Positions 7,123-13,745 of a stretch of 29,165 nucleotides of DNA are shown in pieces (position 1 is the stretch's first letter; each line of letters opens with the position of its first letter). Where the stretch lies: positions 1 through 29,165 of the forward strand of contig CAZSLZ010000023.1 of NCBI GenBank assembly GCA_964607865.1. The letters are read 5' to 3'. The notes below the pieces were generated by a model that was given only the letters and a program-made list of their open reading frames with translations, was not told where the DNA came from and searched no databases. A program made the position numbers and the translations under genes. Source of the DNA: CAZSLZ01 sp964607865. GTDB lineage: Bacteria > Vulcanimicrobiota > JAJTBE01 > CAZSLZ01.

Positions 7123-8142
7123 TTAAATTCCTCCCTCATCAATCTGTTTCCTGATCCAGGGAATCACCACATCCAGAGCTTCATCCAGAGAAGTTCCAGC
7201 ATCGAACCCCAGTTTTTCCTTTGCCTTGGCGACATCGGGCACCCTTTTTTGCACATCATATTTAAAGGGCTTATCGGAAATATACCGGAAAGGTTTGCCG
7301 GGGTTGATTCTGGACCAGATTTTTTCAGCCAGCTCTAATACAGTGGTTGAAACCGAAGTAGATATATTAAAGTCTTCGTTTATTGCTTCTTCTTTTTCTA
7401 TGCATAACCTTATACCCTCAGCCAGATCCGCTCCATAAGTATAATGCCTTACCTGGTTACCCTCGCCCAGAATATGCAGGGGATCCTGCCCTTTCATTAC
7501 TTTCTGAATTAAATCGGGGACCACGTGGCTCATTGCCAGTTTTACATTGCCCGATAGAATTTCCCTGTCGCACCGGGCTCGTTTTTCGCCGGTACCTATA
7601 CAGTTGAAAGGGCGGATAATTGTATAAGGTAATTTATATTGTTCCCACGCACCTTTTGCAAAATATTCACATGCCAGTTTCTGAAAACCGTAGGTGGAAA
7701 ACGGAGGGGGGCTTTTCAGCTCTTCTCCCTCGGGGGTTGGGTATTTATCGGTACTTTCAAAAACCATGGAAGAAGAAAGCACGTTAATCTTCTTTAACTT
7801 TCTGTTTTTAAATGCCCATATTGCAGCATCGAAGGTTGAGGCAATTATTCTTTCATTCTCTGCAAGCAAATCATAAGCCAGTTCATGAAAAAGTGAAATT
7901 CCCCCGATTATTGCTGCGCCTGCCACCACCTGATCGCAACCCTCAATAAGTTGTTTCATCAAATCTGTATCTTTGGCGTCACCTTCTACAAAATGATAAT
8001 TGGGGTGGCCATCATAACTTTTTTTGACCTTTCCGTATTTCCAGAAGTTGTCAATCCCCACAACTTTGTAGCCATGACTTAGTAAATTTTCCACCAGATA
8101 GCCGGCAATAAACCCCGCCGACCCAGTAACCAGAACTTTCAT
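7123..8142 (-). CDS. NAD-dependent epimerase/dehydratase, extended SDR family
   Basis: Acts on a nucleotide sugar, as an epimerase, dehydratase or decarboxylase-type enzyme. The 339 residues start with the NAD-binding Rossmann motif MKVLVTGSAGFIAGYL (GxxGxxA/G type), Asp at the end of strand 2 (GIDNFWKYG), the catalytic Ser region LSSSMVFES, and the catalytic Tyr-Lys pair in STYGFQKLACEY (YxxxK). The substrate domain includes RPFNCIGTGEKR and VRHYTYGADLAEGI. ATG start at 8140-8142 overlaps the TAA of the dehydrogenase gene (TAATG), with GGGAGG upstream, so the genes are translationally coupled. Together with the dehydrogenase (which could supply a uronic acid) and the GT2 enzyme it suggests surface-glycan or glycolipid synthesis. 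Exact reaction not assignable by eye. Confidence 0.9.
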   Translation of the reverse strand: MKVLVTGSAGFIAGYLVENLLSHGYKVVGIDNFWKYGKVKKSYDGHPNYHFVEGDAKDTDLMKQLIEGCDQVVAGAAIIGGISLFHELAYDLLAENERIIASTFDAAIWAFKNRKLKKINVLSSSMVFESTDKYPTPEGEELKSPPPFSTYGFQKLACEYFAKGAWEQYKLPYTIIRPFNCIGTGEKRARCDREILSGNVKLAMSHVVPDLIQKVMKGQDPLHILGEGNQVRHYTYGADLAEGIRLCIEKEEAINEDFNISTSVSTTVLELAEKIWSRINPGKPFRYISDKPFKYDVQKRVPDVAKAKEKLGFDAGTSLDEALDVVIPWIRKQIDEGGI

Positions 8143-9338
8143 TAGAACAAGCCTCCCTTTCCGTAGAAATTCCAGACATCCACCAGAATTTTGTCAACTG
8201 GAATTTTCAGTTCTCTATATTCTCTGTGGGGCGCCCCCACAATAATAATCTCGCTTTTTTCTATCAATTCTTTGTGTCCCACAAATTCTGCATCTCTTAC
8301 ATATATATCAGTACAAAGAATGTTTTTTGCCTCGATTTCCAGAATTTTCTTTAATTTATATGAAAGAGAATCTCTGGAATCGTCGTTGTTTGCCTTGAAA
8401 GCCATGCCCAGTATGCCAACATTCATTTCTTTCAGGGGATAGTTTTCCTTGAGCCTCTGTATGATGGCCAGGGGCAGCCCTTCGTTTACAAACATGGCGG
8501 AATGGCCCAGGAAAAATGTATTGTTGGAATATGCCGCCAGTTGCATGGTATCTTTAAACAGGCAGGGCCCGGCGGCAAAACCCGCCCTGGGCAGATTTTC
8601 AGTGCGGGGGTATTTGTAAACAACCGCATCGTAAATCCTATAGAAATCCAGGTTATGCTGAGATGTAATCTGATAAAACTGGTTGGAAATTGCAAACTGG
8701 ATATAACGCCACACATTGGAAAAAAGTTTGGCAAGCTCAGCTTCCAGCGGAGTAAGAACCACAATGTCCGGGGTCAGTAACCTGAAAAGGCTGGCCACCT
8801 CCCCGACAGCTTCCCTGCTGAAAGAAGATACAATCTGGGGCAGGCTTTTGAGTTCTTCCATGGCATAACCCTGGGCAATTCGCTCGGGACAGAAAGACAA
8901 CCGGGTTTTAAGCCCCCGCTCCTCCAGGTATCTCTTTACTTTTTCCGTAGTTCCGGGATAAACCGTACTCCTTAATATTATATGCTGATCATCGTGGAAA
9001 TAATCTACAAGTTCATCGAAAAACTGTTTAAAAACCGTAAAACTCGGGTTCAGATGGCGATCGACGGGTGTTCCTATAACCACGACATTGAACCTGCTGT
9101 TTTTTACCACAGCTTTATCTGAAGAGGTAAAGAAAGTTTTGTTTAAAACCTTTTTCAATACTTCCTCAGCGCCTCTCTCCAGAAATGGCATTTCTCCCCG
9201 GTTCACTTTCTCTATAGCTTTTTCATTTATGTCATAAGCCACTACTTTTTGTCCCGTTTCTGCCAGTGAAATCGCCAGCGGCAAACCTATATGGCCCAGC
9301 CCCCCAATAACACAAACATCATATTCATATTTACTCAT
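8142..9338 (-). CDS. nucleotide-sugar dehydrogenase (UDP-glucose/UDP-ManNAc dehydrogenase family)
   Basis: NAD-dependent four-electron oxidation of a nucleotide hexose (UDP-Glc, UDP-ManNAc or related) to the uronic acid. The 398 residues have the N-terminal Rossmann fold (YDVCVIGGLGHIGLPLA), TPVD in the cofactor domain, STVYPGTTE, the central dimer helix (ELAKLFSNVWRYIQFAISNQF), and the catalytic cysteine in AAGPCLFKDT where the family has GPCLPKD. The C-terminal UDP-binding domain contains GILGMAFKANNDDSRDS. Start chosen at ATG 9336-9338, preceded by GAGGTG five bases upstream and giving MSKYEYDVCVIGG; a longer TTG start at 9359 lacks support. First gene of the sugar cassette, 57 bases downstream of yqeG. 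The Phe for Pro change next to the cysteine is unusual but outside catalysis. Confidence 0.92.
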   Translation of the reverse strand: MSKYEYDVCVIGGLGHIGLPLAISLAETGQKVVAYDINEKAIEKVNRGEMPFLERGAEEVLKKVLNKTFFTSSDKAVVKNSRFNVVVIGTPVDRHLNPSFTVFKQFFDELVDYFHDDQHIILRSTVYPGTTEKVKRYLEERGLKTRLSFCPERIAQGYAMEELKSLPQIVSSFSREAVGEVASLFRLLTPDIVVLTPLEAELAKLFSNVWRYIQFAISNQFYQITSQHNLDFYRIYDAVVYKYPRTENLPRAGFAAGPCLFKDTMQLAAYSNNTFFLGHSAMFVNEGLPLAIIQRLKENYPLKEMNVGILGMAFKANNDDSRDSLSYKLKKILEIEAKNILCTDIYVRDAEFVGHKELIEKSEIIIVGAPHREYRELKIPVDKILVDVWNFYGKGGLF

Positions 9339-9395
9339 AAACGCACCTCTGCCAGTCAATTATTAAACCGTTCCTGTTTACTCAATTTATTTGTG

Positions 9396-9944
9396 TTAAT
9401 CCATTGTATTTAGATTCAATTTTTTTATAATCTCGGCCTGTTTTTTATGCCGTTGAAGCAAACGGGTAACCCAGTGGGGCGGCCCCAGGGGATCCACCAG
9501 AATTGTGAACATGCCCAGCCTGTTGCCCCCAACAATGTCAGTAAGAAGTTGGTCGCCGATCACAGCTGTGTTTTCACAACTGGCGTCAATCAATTTCAGC
9601 CCCTGGTTAAAGGGGCCGGGTTTGGGCTTGCGGTTGAAAAAATTTGCAGCCACATAAGGAACTCCGAGAATTTCAGCAATTTTAGCCACCCGTTGTTCTC
9701 TTTTTTTGCCCATGATAATGTTGGAAACCAGACAAATTCTGTTGATTGTTTTCAGCTCCAGCAGTTCATTTATAATACTGGCAGCCTTTATATCAGGCTT
9801 ATCGCTGTCCCGGTGGGCAATAGTGGCATCCACATCAATAATTAAATTTTTAATTCCTTTGTCTTTAACAAGAGAGAAATCTATTCTGCAGAAACCCGAA
9901 TAGTACAAATCAGGCCGATAAATTTCCAGATTTACTTCTTTCAT
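9396..9944 (-). CDS. yqeG: YqeG-family HAD IIIA-type phosphatase
   Basis: Haloacid-dehalogenase phosphatase of the YqeG family, 182 residues, of uncertain physiological substrate. It begins with the family N-terminus (YRPDLYYSGFCRID), then HAD motif I NLIIDVDATIAHRD, where both aspartates of DxDxT are present although the family often reads DNT. Motif II is at LVSN, motif III is the Lys in NRKPKPGPF, and motif IV is IGDQLLTDIVGGNRLGM. In Bacillus yqeG belongs to the yqeGHIK-nadD cluster; none of those genes is here. ATG start at 9942-9944 has no clear ribosome site. A small gene lies upstream behind a terminator, so yqeG probably starts a transcript leading into the sugar cassette. Confidence 0.92.
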   Translation of the reverse strand: MKEVNLEIYRPDLYYSGFCRIDFSLVKDKGIKNLIIDVDATIAHRDSDKPDIKAASIINELLELKTINRICLVSNIIMGKKREQRVAKIAEILGVPYVAANFFNRKPKPGPFNQGLKLIDASCENTAVIGDQLLTDIVGGNRLGMFTILVDPLGPPHWVTRLLQRHKKQAEIIKKLNLNTMD

Positions 9945-10053
9945 TTTATAAAAATTCTTGAAGGTTTTTGCTTTGTCCTGTTATGGCAATTTTAAACATA
10001 TGGGGAATTTCTTTTCGGGGCAGCATGCGGGTTGTGAACCAACCCCCACAAAC

Positions 10054-10098
10054 CGTCATCGCGAGGAGCGCCAGCGACGTGCCCCATTATAAATGGGG
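10054..10098. repeat. degraded CGTCATCGCGAGGAGC-type dispersed repeat with adjoining hairpin
   Basis: CGTCATCGCGAGGAGCG (10054-10070) runs into a CAGCGACGT tail, so the unit begins CGTC and ends GACG, very like the CGTCATTGCGAGGAGCGAAG family of short dispersed elements found in many bacterial genomes (known from memory). Just after lies a perfect hairpin CCCCATT-ATA-AATGGGG (10082-10098). It is markedly more GC-rich than its surroundings and occurs once in this window. Confidence 0.45.
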
Positions 10099-10201
10099 GG
10101 GAATATATTGTTCTCATCTTCGCTGGGTGAAAAATGAAAAAGAAAATAGTGCTCACGGACGCAAGGTAAATGGGTTGGGAATGAACCCGCTCAAAATTGC
10201 T

Positions 10202-10234
10202 GCATATAAAAAACCGCCTTTAAACAGACGGTTT
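10202..10234 (-). terminator. intrinsic terminator after the 77-residue gene
   Basis: On the minus strand a stem AAACCGTCT/AGGCGGTTT (10226-10234 with 10211-10219, one mismatch) is followed by TTTTTTATAT. It lies just beyond the stop at 10254. Confidence 0.75.
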
Positions 10235-10253
10235 GAAAATTAAAAATCTACCG

Positions 10254-10487
10254 TTAAAGAAGGTCGTCGGAAGGGGGCTGGGGATTATTGCCCCCGCTTT
10301 CTTTTTTCTTTAAGGCCTGGAACTGTTTGCGAAGGTCGGGCACAGGTTTTTCCCCGCTGGATGAAAGGGTTACTTTATCCTGAACCTGTTTTTCGCTGGC
10401 TTTTTCAGGGTTTGCCTTTCCTGCGCCGGATGCCGCTAGCGATGGATTCTGAGATATGCTTAAATTTTTACCAATTGAATTATTCAT
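10254..10487 (-). CDS. small hydrophilic protein of unknown function
   Basis: I do not recognise this 77-residue product. It is rich in Ser, Lys, Pro, Asn and Gln, with no membrane segment, signal peptide or cysteine, and is probably largely unstructured. A central DKVTLSSSGEKP is reminiscent of the 'D.V.LS' element seen near FlgM and other small motility-linked proteins, but that is too short to rely on. It is probably a real gene: GAGGTG lies six bases before the ATG (10485-10487), a TGTTATAAT extended -10 lies upstream, and a terminator follows the stop. It therefore seems to be a single-gene unit between rplJL and yqeG. Confidence 0.65.
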   Translation of the reverse strand: MNNSIGKNLSISQNPSLAASGAGKANPEKASEKQVQDKVTLSSSGEKPVPDLRKQFQALKKKESGGNNPQPPSDDLL

Positions 10488-10516
10488 GGATACACCTCTA
10501 AATAAGATTACAGTTA

Positions 10517-10525
10517 ATTATAACA
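10517..10525 (-). promoter_or_regulatory. extended -10 promoter for the 77-residue gene
   Basis: Minus strand TGTTATAAT is a perfect extended -10 (TGnTATAAT). The expected -35 site is poor (ACAAAA), which extended -10 promoters tolerate. It lies about 30 bases ahead of the start codon. Confidence 0.45.
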
Positions 10526-10560
10526 TATTCTTATATTGTTTTTGTTAATAGAATGTTAAA

Positions 10561-10595
10561 AAATTTAAAAAAGGCCATCGATTTCGACAGCCTTT
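10561..10595 (-). terminator. intrinsic terminator of rplJ-rplL
   Basis: Minus strand stem AAAGGC/GCCTTT (10590-10595 with 10570-10575), extended inside by TCGA/TCGA across a small internal loop, is followed by TTTAAATTT and lies 18 bases past the rplL stop. Confidence 0.75.
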
Positions 10596-10613
10596 AGATC
10601 TGTGCAAATAAAC

Positions 10614-10997
10614 TTATTTGATGGTGATTTTGGCACCGACTTCTTCGAATTTCTTCTTGACTTCGTCGGCTTCTTCCTGGGTGAGGCCTTCTTTTACTAC
10701 CTTGGGGGCAGCTTCTACCAATTCCTTGGCTTCTTTCAGGCCCAGTCCGGGAACTACTTCACGGGCAACCTTAATGACTTTAATCTTCTGGCTTCCAATC
10801 TCAGTAAGCTCGACATCGAAGGAAGTCTTTTCTTCCTCGGCTTCTGCGGCGCCGGCGCCGGGCATTGCACCCATCATTGCCACGGGGGCAGCTGCGGATA
10901 CGCCAAATTTATCTTCTAATTCTTTTACCAGATCTGAAATTTCCAATACGGTCATAGCTGATAAAGCTTCTACGATTTCATCTTTAGTTATAGCCAT
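10614..10997 (-). CDS. rplL: 50S ribosomal protein L7/L12
   Basis: Stalk protein that recruits translational GTPases; binds L10 as dimers. The 127 residues have the N-terminal dimerisation/L10-binding domain (about 1-33, VEALSAMTVLEISDLVKELE), the Ala/Gly/Met-rich flexible hinge (about 34-56, PVAMMGAMPGAGAAEAEEE), and the C-terminal factor-binding domain with KIKVIKVAREVVPGLGLKEA followed by VEAAPKVVKEG. ATG at 10995-10997 has an AGGAGG site (CCTCCT at 11008-11013 as read). It lies 30 bases after rplJ in one operon, controlled from the L10 leader. rpoB does not follow: a terminator and a small unrelated gene do. Confidence 0.98.
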   Translation of the reverse strand: MAITKDEIVEALSAMTVLEISDLVKELEDKFGVSAAAPVAMMGAMPGAGAAEAEEEKTSFDVELTEIGSQKIKVIKVAREVVPGLGLKEAKELVEAAPKVVKEGLTQEEADEVKKKFEEVGAKITIK

Positions 10998-11027
10998 GTT
11001 TATTAATCCTCCTAGAATATATAATTT

Positions 11028-11597
11028 TTAACTTGCTTGTTTTTCCTTTTCTTCTCGAATTCTGTCCAGAACCGTAACCAGTTGGCGGGGTATAGCTGCC
11101 AGAACGCCCACCAGATTCTGGGCGGGAGCGTTCATGGTTCTTAACAGAGTTGACAACAGCTCGTCCCTGCTGGGCAGGGTTGCCAGCTGTTTTACCTGTT
11201 TTTCGTTATAAGCCTCGCCTTCCATCCAGGCAATTTTAATCATCGGCAGCGCATCGTCTTTTTTCTGCTCTTTAATGAAATCCACCAGAGCCTTGGAAGT
11301 CGATGCCGAATCTTCAAAACCGAAAACGATGGCGGTAGGGTTAACGAAATGCTCGCTCAACTCTTCCGCGTTAATGTCTTTCATAACTCTGCGGCAAAGA
11401 GTGTTTTTGTAAATTTTGTATTCTGCGTTTACTTCTCTCAAGCGGGTTCTAAGATTGGTAATAGCTGCCACCGACATTCCCCTGGTTTCACCGCGGTAAT
11501 CGGTTAAAATAGCTATCCGTGACTGCTCCATTTTTTCCCTGATTTCATCCATGGAGCCTTTTTTTCGCTTGACTGCTTCTTTATGTGCCAGTCCCAA
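11028..11597 (-). CDS. rplJ: 50S ribosomal protein L10
   Basis: Base of the ribosomal stalk: binds 23S rRNA and carries the L7/L12 dimers; free L10-L12 also represses its own operon through the leader RNA. The 189-residue product is somewhat longer than usual (about 165-175). The rRNA-binding domain shows IAILTDYRGETRGMSVAAIT and VNAEYKIYKNTLCRRVM; the C-terminal helix that holds L12 follows APAQNLVGVLAAIPRQLV and extends with a charged tail. Start chosen at TTG 11595-11597: AGGAGGTGA lies seven bases upstream and the product begins MGLAHKEAVKRKKG. The same frame stays open to 11741, but that extension is leader RNA, not coding. Cotranscribed with rplL. Confidence 0.97.
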   Translation of the reverse strand: MGLAHKEAVKRKKGSMDEIREKMEQSRIAILTDYRGETRGMSVAAITNLRTRLREVNAEYKIYKNTLCRRVMKDINAEELSEHFVNPTAIVFGFEDSASTSKALVDFIKEQKKDDALPMIKIAWMEGEAYNEKQVKQLATLPSRDELLSTLLRTMNAPAQNLVGVLAAIPRQLVTVLDRIREEKEKQAS

Positions 11598-11610
11598 TTT
11601 CTCACCTCCT

Positions 11611-11647
11611 GAAAATAAAAAAACTTTTCGCCAAGACAACGAAAAGT
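11611..11647 (-). terminator. attenuator terminator in the L10 leader
   Basis: Minus strand hairpin ACTTTTCG/CGAAAAGT (11640-11647 with 11623-11630) with loop TTGTCTTGG is followed by TTTTTTTATTTT, just before the rplJ ribosome site. The loop segment TGTCTTGG is an exact 8-base complement of CCAAGACA at the start of the leader (11725-11732), so a competing antiterminator or pseudoknot pairing is available. Confidence 0.8.
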
Positions 11648-11685
11648 AAAATATGTAAAGAGGGTATATTTTCCACTCACTTTTT

Positions 11686-11735
11686 ACCTCGGCAGGCTTA
11701 TTAAGCCTAAAAATAGACCCCTGCTGTCTTGGGCC
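11686..11735 (-). ncRNA. ribosomal protein L10 leader (autoregulatory mRNA element)
   Basis: Read on the minus strand, the 5' leader contains CAAGACAGCAGGGG, a hairpin AGGCTTA-ATAAGCCT (11693-11707) and the closing CCTGCCGAGG, the core of the Rfam-type L10 leader seen upstream of rplJ in Bacillota. It binds the L10-(L12) complex to repress the operon. Transcription should start near 11735, immediately before this element, and the attenuator follows about 40 bases later. Confidence 0.85.
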
Positions 11736-11740
11736 AGACA

Positions 11741-11769
11741 ATTATAAATGATTAAAGAAAATATGTCAA
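11741..11769 (-). promoter_or_regulatory. consensus sigma-A promoter of rplJ-rplL
   Basis: Minus strand TTGACA (11764-11769), 17-base spacer, TATAAT (11741-11746): twelve of twelve consensus bases. It shows rplJL is expressed independently of any rplK-rplA transcript. Confidence 0.93.
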
Positions 11770-11783
11770 CCCCATGGATAAAG

Positions 11784-11812
11784 TTGATTTTATGCAAAAT
11801 TCATATTAGAAT
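11784..11812 (+). promoter_or_regulatory. sigma-A promoter of the interrupted secreted-protein gene
   Basis: TTGATT (11784-11789), 17-base spacer, TAGAAT (11807-11812), about 25 bases ahead of the ATG at 11838. It is divergent from the rplJ promoter, with 14 bases between the two -35 hexamers. Confidence 0.65.
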
Positions 11813-11837
11813 ATATTAAAACTAAAAGGGGATTAAA

Positions 11838-12305
11838 ATGAAAAAAATATTAATAATCTTGATTGCAGTTTTATTTACGATTGCTGTTTCAGGACAGGCA
11901 TCAGCTTTCTTTTATCTCGATGACGATCGTACCGTAACCGAAGTGGTTGCAGATTTCTACAAATTCATGTCCGAAGGCAGGCTGGAATGGATGAGGTAGA
12001 GCCTGGCTCCTGAAGCTGTTGAACACTTGAATTCCGCTGTTACCAATGAGGAATTCGGCAGGCTGGGAGAAATCTTCCGTACCGCTGATGAGGTTAAAAG
12101 AGAAAACATAAAAATCTTTATAACAGGGAATTCTATTGATGCTGGCAGTATAAACGGCGATGAGATAAAAGCTACTATAAAATATGATTATAAGGTTACT
12201 GTGGTAAAGGAAGATGAAACACGGAAAGAAACTGCAAAAGATGTAGTTTTTTTAAAACGGTACGGCAAAAGATGGTTCATAACCAATATCAAGAAAGCAG
12301 AATAA
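11838..12305 (+). pseudogene. secreted NTF2-like small protein interrupted by one in-frame TAG
   Basis: ATG at 11838 (GGGG ribosome site six bases upstream) opens a signal peptide, MKKILIILIAVLFTIAVSG followed by QASA, then residues up to EWMR (53). Codon 54 (11997-11999) is TAG, after which the same frame runs without further lesion for 101 codons, SLAPEAVEHLNSAVTNEEFG..., to TAA at 12303-12305. The downstream part ends in beta strands such as EIKATIKYDYKVTVV and RYGKRWFITNIKKAE, typical of extracytoplasmic NTF2-like/DUF4878-type proteins. With only one lesion in 155 codons the gene looks freshly broken, wrongly sequenced, or read through. TAG serves as an ordinary stop in three other genes here (sigH and those ending at 22070 and 22615). 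An independent start inside (ATG or TTG after the stop) has no ribosome site. Confidence 0.75.
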
Positions 12306-12374
12306 AAAGATTTTCAGGTTCGGGAAATGGGCTTGAAAGGAAATTTTTTCTTGTAATAGAAAGAATCATCCGTT

Positions 12375-13268
12375 ATGGCCAAACACACTTATGGTAAAAT
12401 TCTATATAACGAAAGCCCCCGCAGCGCGGTAAAAACCATTGCCAAACGGTTTCTGATTTTAATTCTGGTAATTACAATTACCGGGGTAATTTTTTATCTT
12501 GACAGGCATGGGCTGAGGGATTCAGTTAACCCTGACAAACCTGTGGGTTTGACCGAGGTATTTTATTTTACCATTGTTACTATTACAACTCTTGGCTACG
12601 GAGATATCGTTCCGGTTACCCCTTTTGCCCGGTTATTCGATGCCATTTTTGTTACCCTTGTCCGTCTGTTTACATATTTTATAGTTCTTTCTACCGCTAT
12701 GGAGTTCACGTTTCAAAAGATTATGGAGGGTTATATGATAAAAAAACTCATCAAACGTACCAAAAACCATACAATTATTTGTGGATTCGGACGGGTCGGC
12801 AGGGAAATTTTGAATTTGCTTCTGGAAAACGGCGAAGACCCTGAACAGATAGTGGTGGTAGATACCGCTGAGGAACAGACCACCTGGGCCGCCGAAATGG
12901 GTGTTGCGGCGTTGAGGGGCAATGCAGAAAATGAAGATATTCTGACAATGGCAGATATAAGAAACGCCCATCGGATTTATCTGTGTTCAAACCAGGATCA
13001 TACAAACCTCATGGTTTGCCTTACAGCTCGAAGCATGAGTGAAGATGTGGAAATTATAGCTGTGGCCAGGGAAAAGGAAAATGTTAAGTTGTTTAAAAAA
13101 GGCGGGGCCGACAAGGTAATAAATCTCCCCGGCCTCCTCAGCGAGGAAATGATCAAGGAACTGGAAAAGGAAGAAGATGTTGTTCAACCGGTAATCAATG
13201 ATCAACCCGAAAAAAAAGAAACTCCGGAAGATAGAGAACCCACTGATAATAATACAACCATGGAATAA
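12375..13268 (+). CDS. two-TM potassium channel with RCK (TrkA-N) domain
   Basis: Ligand-gated K+ channel of the MthK/Kch type in the cytoplasmic membrane. The 297 residues show TM1 (about 25-42, RFLILILVITITGVIFYL), a pore loop with the selectivity filter TTLGYGD (71-77), TM2 (about 86-107), then a cytoplasmic RCK domain with the Rossmann motif GFGRVG (137-142), and VVDTAEEQ at the end of the second strand. Only the RCK-N part plus a short, acidic, Pro/Glu-rich tail is present, so a separate RCK-C domain is lacking. ATG start at 12375 has only a weak ribosome site (AAGAA). It lies 69 bases after the broken secreted gene on the same strand and may share its promoter. Confidence 0.94.
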   Translation: MAKHTYGKILYNESPRSAVKTIAKRFLILILVITITGVIFYLDRHGLRDSVNPDKPVGLTEVFYFTIVTITTLGYGDIVPVTPFARLFDAIFVTLVRLFTYFIVLSTAMEFTFQKIMEGYMIKKLIKRTKNHTIICGFGRVGREILNLLLENGEDPEQIVVVDTAEEQTTWAAEMGVAALRGNAENEDILTMADIRNAHRIYLCSNQDHTNLMVCLTARSMSEDVEIIAVAREKENVKLFKKGGADKVINLPGLLSEEMIKELEKEEDVVQPVINDQPEKKETPEDREPTDNNTTME

Positions 13269-13313
13269 AATGATTCTGAAGGAAATAAAGCATAGTTTTT
13301 ATTTATAAACCGA

Positions 13314-13343
13314 TTGACAATATCAGATAGACTGTGCTAAACT
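13314..13343 (+). promoter_or_regulatory. sigma-A promoter of rplU-prp
   Basis: TTGACA (13314-13319), 18-base spacer, TAAACT (13338-13343) with a TG one base before the -10 (TGCTAAACT). Confidence 0.7.
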
Positions 13344-13349
13344 ATTCTG

Positions 13350-13427
13350 GCATTTTTATGAATATATGAGAGTAGGCATGTAAATGCCTGCTGTTTATTT
13401 CAGATATTGAGAAGGGAGGCGCACAAG
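13350..13427 (+). promoter_or_regulatory. rplU 5' leader with hairpin, candidate L21 leader
   Basis: The leader between the promoter and rplU contains the perfect hairpin AGGCAT-GTAA-ATGCCT (13374-13389), with G/C pairs just outside. Bacillota often carry an autoregulatory L21 leader in this position (Rfam L21 leader class). The position fits; I cannot confirm the full consensus by eye. Confidence 0.45.
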
Positions 13428-13742
13428 GTGTACGCCATAGTAGAAACAGGTGGAAAACAATACAAGGTTGCCGCCGATGATGTCTTCAGAGTTGAAAAAC
13501 TGGAAGGCAATGTAGGCGATGAAGTCAAGCTGGACAAAATTCTGGCAGTTGAAAAAGACGGTGACATGACCGTAGGTAAACCCTATGTGGAAGGTGCTTC
13601 TGTCAAGGCTGAAATTAAAAGACAGGGCAAAGGCAAGAAGGTAACCGTTTTTCATTATAAACCCAAAAAACGGATCCGGGTTAAAAACGGGCACCGCCAA
13701 CAGTTCACGGCTTTGCAAGTTAAAGAAATTGTTGCCAAGTAA
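13428..13742 (+). CDS. rplU: 50S ribosomal protein L21
   Basis: Binds 23S rRNA in the presence of L20. The product is 104 residues, the standard length, beginning MYAIVETGGKQYKV, the canonical N-terminus, with the C-terminal signature KVTVFHYKPKKRIRVKNGHR and QQFTALQVKEI. The start is GTG at 13428-13430, eight bases after GGAGG (13415-13419); an in-frame ATG/TTG region further upstream would add seven residues not found in the family. Three bases separate its stop from prp, so the two are coupled. The usual third gene, rpmA for L27, does not follow. Confidence 0.97.
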   Translation: MYAIVETGGKQYKVAADDVFRVEKLEGNVGDEVKLDKILAVEKDGDMTVGKPYVEGASVKAEIKRQGKGKKVTVFHYKPKKRIRVKNGHRQQFTALQVKEIVAK

Positions 13743-13745
13743 AAT

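Larger units (their letters stand above)
9945..10253. other. non-coding gap between yqeG and the small gene at 10254
   Basis: No convincing gene. The one open frame on the plus strand has no ribosome site and a composition unlike the neighbours. The gap holds the repeat-like element and hairpin at 10054-10098 and a leftward terminator at 10202-10234. Otherwise I see nothing. Confidence 0.5.

Noticed and set aside
9339..9359. Longer start (TTG 9359) for the nucleotide-sugar dehydrogenase
   Set aside because: ATG 9338 has GAGGTG at ideal distance and gives the normal Rossmann start.
10618..11031. Plus-strand frame of 137 codons over rplL
   Set aside because: Mirror of the Ala/Glu-rich rplL coding sequence; no ribosome site and no sensible product.
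11598..11741. N-terminal extension of L10 by 48 residues
   Set aside because: The frame is open, but it covers the L10 leader, the attenuator and the best ribosome site; the TTG at 11597 gives the family N-terminus.
11838..12305. Genome-wide amber reassignment
   Set aside because: sigH and the genes ending at 22070 and 22615 use TAG as ordinary stops, with product ends that match family length or context.
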